Positions 51,540-63,504 of a stretch of 64,000 nucleotides of DNA are shown here, piece after piece; the stretch's first letter is position 1, and each line of letters begins with the position of its first letter. The notes below the pieces were generated by a model, which ran no database searches, was not told where the DNA came from, and saw nothing but the letters and a program-made list of their open reading frames with translations. Made by a program: the position numbers and the translations under genes. Source of the stretch: Osedax fenrisi (lineage: Eukaryota; Annelida; Polychaeta; Sabellida; Siboglinidae); assembly GCA_964019155.1 (NCBI GenBank), contig OZ025241.1, positions 54,906,872 through 54,970,871 on the forward strand, given 5' to 3'.

Positions 51540-51628
51540 AGGACATGAAATATGCTCGCAATTTCTGCAATGGTTACTTTTTATACTCTGAACTATATAC
51601 TTTTCAGTGGTATATTTAATTATATATC
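51540..51628 (+). repeat. Dispersed repeat, second copy
   Basis: Relative of 34217-34292 in the same orientation, sharing GGACAT, GCAATGGTTACTTTTTATAC, GAACTATAT and AGTGGTATATTTAATTATAT. Confidence 0.6.
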
Positions 51629-51975
51629 ATATATACTGTATATAATATACAGTGTATATTCATATCAGTTACAAATTAAAAGTTATATCTAATAATTGAT
51701 ATACGTTGATATTATATATTATATGCAATGCAATACAGGCAACATGATTTCGATATAGTATTATGACAAGTAACATATAGTTTTGAAATAAATTTAATTT
51801 AATTTAGTTAATTTAGTCATCCGATATTGCTGTCTACCGGGTATGACAGTGATTTATAATATTTACGGTGACTGGTATTGATTTATTTAAGGTCGTAACC
51901 AAATAACTGAATTCAAATAAAATTAAAATAAGTTTCTAGTTTTTACGAGAATAATTTAAAATGCAATAGCCTATT

Positions 51976-52240
51976 GAATAGGAGAATCAGGGTCAAAACT
52001 AACGCGCGATAGTTAAAAAGTAAACATCGCGAGGCGGGATGCGGGAGTCGCGTATACACAGAAATGAATATATATATCCAATAAAGGACTTATGTCCTTT
52101 CTATATTATATACAATTGATGAACTAATTCAAATTCGTATTTTATGATCAACTTAAATTCAATTAAATGATTCAACTCCCGCCTCCCGCGTTTGTTTTTG
52201 AAATTTTTGCGCGTTAGTTTTGACCCGCCACCGAATAGGA
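51976..52240. mobile_element. MITE with GGGTCAAAACTAACGCGC ends, TSD GAATAGGA
   Basis: The perfect 18-bp inverted repeat lies at 51990-52007 and 52209-52226. GAATAGGA is repeated at 51976-51983 and 52233-52240, giving a 249-bp element with six extra, unlike bases outside each inverted repeat. The interior is partly GC-rich (GGCGGGATGCGGGAGTCGCG). An 8-bp duplication fits hAT; the superfamily stays open. Confidence 0.82.
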
Positions 52241-53171
52241 CATGTACCAGGCTGCCTTATCCAGGCATAGTGAATATTATCTATTAATTGTATATTTACA
52301 ATAATTAAAATTAACATCTAATTATTTAATATTTAATAGTAAATATAATAATTATTAAAATAATAATTATATATTAAATTAATAATTATTATAATTAATA
52401 ATTTTAAATTAAATTTATTGTAATAATTATCATAAAATACCGGTGTCTTCATCTCGTACAATTCCTTCTCGTAGTGGTTGTAGATTATTCATTATATTGG
52501 AAAATAATAATCAAATTTATTAATTAAATATGTAATTACAATATATGAAATTTACATATGAATTAAGATTTATATAATTTTTTAAATTTGTAATTTTAAA
52601 TATGGTTTACATTTTCCCGTAAAATCTTTGGTACTGGATCTGGGTTTTCACTAAATTTCGGGTTTTCACATTAATGAAAATATTAGAATTTATTATAATT
52701 GCTATTTAAATTATTTTATAAAAATAATAAAAAATATAACTTAATAAAATCTGTTTTATATAAAGTTATAAACTTGTATGCAAATATAAATTTTACTTAT
52801 ACTATATTTATATAATAAGTGAATATAATTCAGTAGGTTTGAAATATATTATATTTTAATTTATATATTAATAATTATAATAAAGTTATAATAAAGTTTA
52901 TATTTATTATAATAATAATAATTATTATTATAAATATGTATTGCTATAAAAAACATAATTATTAATAATTTGGTATCTGAAGGAAGTCGGCACATACATC
53001 CATATATATATATATAATTAGGTTATAATTATACGCAGTTTTATGTATTTACCGCCATAACCATATAATATCTCAACTTATAAAAAATAGTAATACTTTC
53101 AAAGTAACTGCACAACATTTGTGTGTACATTTCAGGAAATATATGATATATATAATTATTATATTATAATA

Positions 53172-53203
<32 letters not shown>

Positions 53204-53446
53204 ATATAATATTCATATATAATGTATAATAAAATATTGTATTATTAAATATATAATATAACACCTAGTAATTGATTCACGTAATTATATACCATCCTTA
53301 TGTAACATAAAATTTATGTATATTTATATAATAATTATTATATATAAATTATAATAATGTATGATAAATCATGTTTCATAATTAATAGTGATCCCCCCAG
53401 CAAACATAACAGCAGATTTAAATACTTATTAAAGCAGTTTGAGCCA
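52241..53446. other. AT-rich non-coding DNA upstream of the kinase gene
   Basis: No gene found. TA runs at about 53174-53200, and an open frame at 53357-53566 that runs into the purine repeat and is not coding. Confidence 0.5.
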
Positions 53447-53540
53447 GAGGGAGGGAGGGAGGGAGGGAGGGAGGGAGGGAGGGAGGGAGGGAGGGAGGGG
53501 GGGAGGGAGGGAGGGAGAGAGAGAGAGAGAGAGAGAGAGA
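53447..53540 (+). repeat. (GGGA)n then (GA)n purine tract before the kinase gene
   Basis: About 17 GGGA units with one GGGG variant, then (GA)n up to 53540, about 120 bases before the ATG. Such polypurine stretches can act in promoters or form triplex or G-rich structures; the sequence alone does not show that. Confidence 0.9.
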
Positions 53541-53659
53541 TGTTGAACCAACTGAATGTATACTAGTATGATACTTATTATTATACTTATTCTTTATTAT
53601 ACTGATTATTTTATCGCCATACTCATACCGTATAGAGAGAGAGATAGGTGTAGATAGCG

Positions 53660-53826
53660 ATGTCGACCCAGATGAACGCCCGCCAGCGCAGCCTCAAAGT
53701 ACACCAGATAGACGAGGACGTTCTCGCCGATATCGCCAGCATGATAGACGAGCGCTGGAACCAGTTGGCACGCTGCCTACCCCGACATAACGAGGACGGA
53801 CCTTGTTTTCATGAACAGGACATCAA
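53660..53826 (+). CDS. Kinase gene exon 1 (death domain, first half)
   Basis: ATG in GCGATGTCG opens 55 codons plus two bases. VLADIASMIDERWNQLARCL fits the first helices of a death domain and EQDIK starts the next. The donor CAA|GTTAGT was chosen over TTA|GTAACG because only it keeps frame into exon 2. Confidence 0.85.
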
Positions 53827-56380
53827 GTTAGTAACGCGCGCACGCGGGCGTTTAGATTTGCGTGATACTCGTGTTTCTAAAACTGTAATAATAAATAGTA
53901 TATCCTGTTTTAGTATGAATATTATATCCTATTTTAGACTGAATATTACGTCCTGTTTAAACTTAATATATGTCACCCTTTGACTTAGTATTATGTCCCG
54001 TTTTAAACTTAATATTATGTCCCGTTTTAAACTTAATATTATATCCCGCTTTAAACTTAATATTATATCCTGTTTTAAACTTAATATTACGTCCCGTTTT
54101 AGACTGAAGATTATCATGCATTATCTATTATCTACAGATGTATAGAAGCTGAGTCGACTCTGCGTAACGTGTACGCCGCAGCGATCCTATTGGACGAGTG
54201 GTCGATGGAGAACCTGTCCATGCGATCTCTACATCAGACTGTCGAAGCCCTGCAGATGTACGATGTTGCTAAGTTTATACGTAGAGCTGTTTTCGATGGT
54301 TATTCAGCGAGAGAGATATCTAAAGCTACCTTCACACCGATAAATGGGGTCATATTATTACCACTACAGCCATACCATCGGCTGCTGTCTTATTGCCATA
54401 ACATTTTTTATTTTTAAAATTGGGGCTCATTTTTTATTGTGAACGCATAAGGGTTCCCTTATTAAGGGGCCTGTCCTGTATGCGAAAAGTACGCAATGCT
54501 GCAACATTGTATCGATTATATTAATTATCTAAAGTTAACTAATAGAATATATTAACATATATGTATATATATATATATATATTATATTAATTATTTGTTT
54601 ATTTAATTACTTATACACTATATAATTATTTAATAAAAATAACGATGAGATAATATTAATAATAATAAACATATGTAAAACACAATACATTAGTAATATA
54701 AACAAATGTGTAAATATCACCAGAGATAGACGACTACAGTTGCGATAACTCTGAGAACATGGATTCCATCTGCTCCGTGGAAGAGCTCAGCATGCGAATA
54801 GAGGAGGAGTCAGGCTGTAAAGGTTAATGGGCGTATTCAGACATGCACGCGCGTACTTACCACGCTTGACGTACTATAACGCTGAATTATGACATCATCG
54901 TTGGGTACACGCTTGTATGTATGTCTAATCTAATATATTATTAATTATTATGATTAATTCAGTTTGATTTTTCATTAGAAGACACAATACGATTCATAAA
55001 AGCTAATAAATTATAAATATATTATATTATGAATTAAGTTCATTACGTTGAATTAAAATGTATGTTAATGTACAAAATAACTCTCTTTTTATTAATCCAA
55101 ATACGATTTATAAACATGATTCCAAATATAGCATTGCTTTAAAGTGAAATCACAGCCTTTACTTATGAATATACATCTTTATATTAATATGATAAAATTA
55201 TTACATTTCTATAGTTTGATATATAATATATTCCCTTTAAAATGGTATATTTCACAGTGTACCTAAAATATGCCATAAATAATATGCCATAAATAAGCAT
55301 TTTTGGAGCTCGTAAAATAGTTCATATAATTATTAATTTTTGCTAATCTCCATGTAAAAAAAATTAAAATAATTAGTTTACGTTTTTGTTATAATTTCTA
55401 TGAAATAACAATGAATTTGAGAATATAAAAACTATAATAATACATATAGATGTTGCTACATGTTAAAGTTTAAATTATCAGTTAAATATATAGCCAATGG
55501 GTTGTTAGAACATATTTATCAGGCACTTGATAAATATCATTTATAATTTTATCATATGATTTCGTTACAACAAATCCAGTTATATTTTTCATTATGCCTC
55601 AAATTTCTAAATGTTCTAGAAATGCTAATAATGATAATAAATAATTTATTTATATATAATACATAAATATATTATAAATTTAAATAATGCTTTATAAATG
55701 TTAATTAAATAAATTAAAAATTATATAAATAATTTAACATACTAAGTTAGTATTACTAACTATATCTAATGAAGTAAATTATAAAATTAGTTAATATTGT
55801 ATATCCATGAAATTATGATATTTTTAATAAAATAATTTTAAAACCCTAATATTTCGGATTAAAAAAAAACTGTTATCATCTATGTTTGAACCACTTTCAA
55901 ATATAGACATACTAATTCAAATGGCATGAAATTTTCACATTATATTAATATTATGGTACTTTTCAGATATAACTATTTAAAACTAATACATTATTTAATT
56001 ATATATAATATTTTTTATATTTTATTGAAATTTCTTGCATATTTTTTTTTCTAGAAATAGGTATTATGTTAGTCCATTTCTGGTATAATTTTAATAATCC
56101 AATTCTATTACTCTATAGTTATATTTGTAGATAAATATTGGATATATAATATAAAAAAAATTAGTTGATATTTTGAAGTTTACATAGATTAAATATATTT
56201 TTATTATTCCATGATTTCCTATCTTCACCACGTAAATAATCGTGTGTTGCGCCGTGCCTTAATAAATATATCAGATAGTTATATATATATATATATACTA
56301 TAAAATATTGGTAGGATTTTTATAGAAAATATTTTGGAGAGGATGAGAAAAGAGTTTATGTTGCGCCGGCCCTTAAATTA

Positions 56381-56411
<31 letters not shown>

Positions 56412-59400
56412 ATATATGATTGTTGTAAATAAATTATAAATATTGTGTTACTCATTTCTATTTAAATCACATGACCACTAACTCTAGCTCACCGCTAATA
56501 CTAACTTGTGTCCCCCTCTCCACATAGGACACGAGTTCACGTACAATGAACTGGCCACGCTGACCAATAACTTTGATGACATAGATCTGATCGATGGGGG
56601 CAATCTCATTGGCATCGGAGGGTTCGGCGAGGTTTTCATCGGTTAGAATGAATGTTACGACACCGTAGTGGATAATAGTAGTCAATCATTCAAATATCAC
56701 GATAATAGGGTAATTGTCTCTGCGACGAGCAGCGATGCTTCTACAATTACCCGGGTACTTATACCTAAATCGGATAATAATAATAATAATAATAATAGTA
56801 CTCGAACCAAGCAAAGTATTTTTATTATATTAAAATATATTTAAATACCGACCACTCGGCGTAAGTGTACTCGTTAATTAATGAATAAATCAGTATCGGT
56901 TTGATCGCATGAGTTTAGTTTATCTATTTCAGTGCCAGATTAATGGGTGGAGGTAAATTAGTTCCTGGTGGGCGTTTATTTATTATAATATTCATCAAAT
57001 AAATTGTTTGCTAATTAAATCACAAAGAACAAATGTGGATGAGTATGCATAATTGATCATATACCAGTATTTTCTTACGTACATTTGAATACAATCTAAA
57101 CATCGCCACATAAACTAAAGGATATCAAATGACTTGTACAATGTACATATCAATAATTAACATTATCTGCATTTTTAAATCGTTACATACTCACATAAAC
57201 ACGCATATTTGTTCAACTTAAAATATGTATATAGAATATAGAATATTAGAATGTATTTAGAATATGCAATGACCTTGAAGTATTAATCAATTAATTCACT
57301 ATTTAAAATATAATCAATTAACAAAATGCTTAATTCTTATTTATATTCGTTTCTCAGTTTTATTGATTAAACATAATTTTATTTAACACGACATAATTTT
57401 GAAAAAATTTTATATAAATATATATATTATTATCTAAGCATACATGAATTTTATGATAAACTTTAGTATAAAGCCTATATTATATATCATAATTTCATTT
57501 ATTATATAATTATCTAAATTTATATAAGTTATATTAGTTATATATCTTAATATAAGTTTAATATATGAGTTTATATGTATAATATATATTATTTATTATT
57601 ATAATTATTATAATAATATATCATAACTTCATATATTATAAAATCCTATAATTATAAGTACAAAATATTATTCATATATAATATTATAGTATAAGTTCAT
57701 ATAAATAATGTATGTAGTCCATAAATTATACACATTATAACGAATGTAATCGTTTATGAATTAACTATTGTATGTACAAATGTACGAATGTATAAATTAT
57801 ATTAAATAATCATAAGTTCATATGTTCATAAAATGTAAGTATTTTTCTGCAACGATTGCATAAAATATTACTCATGTGAACGCCCTAAAATTTATAACGC
57901 CAATGGATTGCAATATTTGAACTTTATATATTATTTTGGTAATAATTGTACAACTGGTTTTCCATGTGAAAACCCCTTTACATATAACATGTTGTTTAAA
58001 CTGCAGTTTATATATTTGCAAATATACAATATTTGTGTATAAATTTCAAAATGTATTCTAAAAAAGTATTTGATATCCCACTACCAGTATTTGCGGAAAT
58101 AATGTCCGGAAATGTTTGCTAGAAAGTGATTTTCTAACCAATTCATAGTGGGATATCCCCTTTAAAGTTACTATATTTCCGGCAAGTTGCCGGAAAGTAA
58201 GGGGTTATCCCACTACAACTTGCTAGAAAATAACTTTATAGCAAACATTTCCGGACATTATTTCCGGAAATGAAAACATTGTTGTATAGAAACCGTACCA
58301 AACCTACATCTATTTTAATAATTTTGATACTACTGCCATCAGTGATGGGAATACTATTAATTACATTGCGTAGATAGTTAGTGTTAAATCTTAGATCAGC
58401 AAGATATTTAATATATATATATTGTATAAATAAATTTGAAAATGTGATGCCCTATCACAAATGTAACAGCATACACGTGTTTGATATGCAGGTGAAATGA
58501 CTGACAGGAAGATAGCTGTGAAGAGGCTGAGGTTGATAGAGGACTGTTCCGATATCACTGAACAGTTCATCAAAGAACTTGAGGTGCTATCCAGGTTACC
58601 CATAATGCAACACGTGATACGTACGGCGCGAAATTCATGCCTATAGCTTTGATTTAACAAATAGTATATTATTTATTTATATGTTAAATTGTATTACATA
58701 CGAATAGAAAGTTTATAGTAAAAGTTGCGTCCAACCTCATGTATAATAATCTCATAGATAGTAATTAGATATTCAAATGTTTACTAGATACAATATTTCA
58801 TGTCTCACCTGTTAAAATACATCAATAATAATAGTTTATATAAATGTAAGGTTTAACATTAGATATTACTCTGATGTTAAACTATGTTTACCTAGCAACA
58901 TATGTATAATTATAAAGTTAATGTTGTATACAAAATAGTATTACTATGACACTCTCACACACACACATACATACACACACAATCTCTCACACACACATAC
59001 CCACACACACACAGATTCCGTCATGACAACATACTACCTGTGATAGGCTATTGCTGTGAGGTGTCACGACTATGTATTGTCACATCGTACATGATGAACG
59101 GGTCACTGTGCGATCGTCTGGCTACGGTTAGTGGAACTCTCCTCCTCCTCCCTAACATCCTCTATTATAACTATTATATCTGCCGTTCTTTATCCTGCCC
59201 CCTCATCCATCATATCCACTTATTCCTGCATATCCACTTATCTTGGATATTCTCCCCTTCTCATCCTTCTTTATCTTATCCTTTTTACCCTCCTCCTCCT
59301 CCTCCCACTTCTCTTTGAAGTGTATACATCACATATCTGAATGATAACTATTTCTATAATTCAATATTCATGATTTTAATTCAAATCATAATTTATAAAT

Positions 59401-60430
59401 ATTATAACACAGTTTATGTTGGATTTAATAATGTAAAATAATATTGTTAACAGATTTATTATTATTAGTATTAAATTTAATCTCTTTATAATTATGTAAT
59501 ATAATTTTCATAATAGGAGAAAATAGTATATAGAGAATAATTAATAGTTGTAAAATACATTTATCTAATTGATTGACATTTAATTAATAATATAAAATAC
59601 TAAATTATATTTAATTATATTATATAAATATTATTTTAGTTAACAAATTCATTGATTTATTTTAAATGTCTTTAACTATGGTATAATTATAACTATAGTT
59701 TAATTATTATATCTATATTTATATCTATAATAATTAACTATATTGATAACTCTTATATATAAATGTAATCATAAAGAAATACAACAATTATCCAGACTCC
59801 AGCATTGACGTTTGTTCAACGAATAACCATAGCGATAGGTACAGTGAATGCAATAGACTACCTACACACTCACGAGGAGGTGGCAGTGATTCATCGCGAC
59901 ATCAAGAGGTCAGCCCCTCCCCCTTGCCCCACTCCCCCCACTAGTCAACATTATGGAAAGTGTATGATATAGTCGCCTGCCATATGAATAGATTATCTGT
60001 TTAATCATTTGTAGTTAATACTTTGTTAAATTATTAAGATCGTAATAAATAAACAATAAATCAATATAATTTATATAAATCCATAAAGTTAAAATATTGC
60101 TTATAATATATATGATTTCATGCATTTTTCTAGTCAAATATATATTTATATTTAGTACTAATACTCTTAGAGCATTTCTCTATAATAATAATAAGTATTT
60201 CATTTATTTTAAATAATATTTAGATTTTTGTTTTCAATAATTATGAATAATTACATTTATGATAAATATTTAATTCCTATAACATGTGATATGTTAACAA
60301 TGCATTTGAATAATAAATCAGATTACAAGTTAAGTAAACAATATATATATATATATGTGACTTACATATTAAATACATGTATAATTATTACAATAAAATA
60401 GAATACAATCATAATTCACCTATACATTAA

Positions 60431-60478
<48 letters not shown>

Positions 60479-63462
60479 TATTTATATATAAATAATCCTT
60501 AATTTAATCTTTAAATTATAATATCTACTATTTATATTTATGAAATATTAGTAATTTTTAAATAATATATACAACAAATAATGTAATATAGTGAAATTTA
60601 TTTGTTTGTATTATTTCAAAAATAGGTATGAAATATTAGTAATTTTTAAATGATATATACAAAAAATAATATAATATAGTGAAATTTATTTGTTTGTATT
60701 ATTTCAAAAATAGGTATTTTATTTTATAAGTTATAATACATATGGTACTATAATTTAAACAAAAATATATATTTCATATATTTATATATAATTTACACTT
60801 TTACAGACCACCCCTAAAAAAAAAACCCCGTAAATTAATCTGTATTATGTTTTACGTCTGTTAATGTATAATAGATTATATATATATAATACACATAATT
60901 GTTGAATACTGATATTGAAAATCATATCATTTAATAATATATTTACACAACCTTCTTATGTAAAGAAATACACTCAAATTGATAATATAACCTCATATGA
61001 CATAAGTTATTTTAAGATTTATTTATTATAAGATTATTTTATCATTGAATAACATGAATATATAAAATTGATGCTGTCATTAAATATAGTCGAGGACAAC
61101 TAAACTTAAATGTAATATTTTCTATTTCAGCGCAAACATTCTATTGGATGAGAAATGTGAGGCCAAATTATGTGATTGCGCTTTGGCCCGGTTAGGTCCG
61201 TCACCGAAAAATGAGGCGAAATCATTCACGAAGACCAACAAGATTGTCGGTTTGTTTAATTAAATAATCGTATTAGGTTTTCATTGGTTTCAATGTATTA
61301 TTTCAGTTTTATAAAACCTAATCTATTATCTATAGATATAGGTATTAGGCGGCTTTAGGTAAATGTGCTTATTAATATACTTGTCTTCTTTATATTATAA
61401 AGAATTACATTACAGTGATATCATTACACTCTATCCAAATGTTGTATCTAGCTCCTATTGTGTCTAAGCCCAATGCACAAAATATACTATTACATGTACA
61501 ATTACTGTAAGATGTATTACCCATGGGGATAGAAATCACCATCATTATTTATGCAATGTAAAGGCTCAACATTTATGTTTATGTCTGTCTTAATTTTATA
61601 TATTTTATTGGTCTATATTAGAGATTAAGTAAAATAAATTATATTCTAAAATTATTCATGTCAATTATATACATGATTTACAAAAATATCAAAAATTCTT
61701 TATATAATAATTATATTTATCAATTAATAATTATATCGTCCCATGTATATAAATTATTCATTTATTATTATCAGTTTTTATATAATTTTGTTGTATTGTT
61801 TTTTTTTGTTTCACAATAATAAACTTGTATCTAATTCCCATATTAATTAGCTTAAAACTGATTTTAATTACCCCATGTAATATCGGTATAAAAATGTAAA
61901 ACACGAAAGTAGGCAAGGAAGAGGCCAAGATAACATGTGGATATTACAATAATCCCCTACGGCAGTAATTTCGATAAATATCAACACCACCCGCAATCAC
62001 ACGTATACTGAGTAGCTTAATATCACACTTATTAAGACCTTAGTTTAGTAGGTTTTTTATGGTTTCCAACACTGAATAATTCCGCGCTGAATAAGATTCT
62101 CTTCACACCCATTATTTGCTTAGCATAAGCGATGATATTTGTAGTGTTGTAGTAGTTAGTCTTTTTATGTAGTGTATATTAGTATTTATTGTATATTTAT
62201 ATTGATATTTGTGTCTATAATATATTATATATGTAGTATTTGTAGTATATGTCATATTTATATATATTATTAAATCTGGTTTATGTAGATCGTTTCAAGT
62301 TTTGATGTGTGGTTCTATAATATTTATGTAATTATGTTTGTTTAGTATTGACATACGTATACTATTTTCATATTGTGTCTATGTATTCTATTATTGTAAT
62401 TATAACTACATGTTTGCATTATATGGTTTAAGCAATCGTAGTTATAATTACATTCCCTCATCAAACATTTGGTATTCGTATCAGAGAATATTTATTTAGC
62501 TCTAAATTTAGTATACATTAATGCATGCTTTAATCGAATCAATGAATCTCTACAATTATTAATCTATTGGGTGTTTTAAAGTATGTCAGTTTAATTATTA
62601 GGTATAGAAATGTAGACCCATTACGTAAAATTTCTCTAAAATGATATATATATATATAATATAGGTCGAAGTGAATTTTGAAATAATTATTGCCGTCTAG
62701 TTATGTCTCGCGATAGTGATGTAACGTTATATGTGAATTTATTGACATTATTGAACTCCACATATAACGTTACATTACTATCTCTATTAACACTATGTCT
62801 CGACATAACCAGACGGCTATAATTATTTCAAAATTCACTCCGACCTAATATATATATATATATATATATGAATACATTATGCATTACCTAGAATATCAAG
62901 AGTGTTTACAGCTACCTCATATGATGGAGTGATGAGTGTAATTCTTGAGGAACTCAAACATTTATAAATTATAATTTAAAATATTTTACATGACTAATTA
63001 TAATTAGTATTAATAATAATTGAATTGAAACAAGTTATGTTAATGATTTCCTCATGTTATAACACCACTATTATGTTAATTTATCTATATATAATTGCGA
63101 GCATTGTACTATGGGAGACGAGTGATGTAGGTTTGATGATTATCATCCAACCACTTCAGTATCATTAACCTACTAACTATGTGTCAATGTGATACATTAC
63201 TTTACACTTGTATTCAATGAATTTACAAAAATGCTATTTATAAAATTATAATTTGTAATTAATAATTAAAAATATGTATAGAGAACTTCAAGTTTAGAGA
63301 TTCAAAATTTATTTCCTAATATTTAACCATCAATCATAATTTGCGTAAATTATATTCACATTTTTTTCTTTCATCTTCATTATAAATATATTATTTGGAA
63401 TGAATATATTTAAATAAAGTTATTCCTCATACAAATAATTAATATATATATATATTTATATA

Positions 63463-63504
<42 letters not shown>

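Noticed and set aside
53357..53566. ORF reading through the GGGA/GA tract
   Set aside because: Low-complexity repeat translation with no domain; it ends before the kinase ATG.
53827..53983. Continuation of kinase exon 1 past the donor at 53827
   Set aside because: The open frame only reads into intron minisatellite; the splice to exon 2 restores the death domain.
56467..56685. 72-codon minus-strand ORF
   Set aside because: Shadow of kinase exon 4, whose plus-strand translation has the glycine-rich loop.
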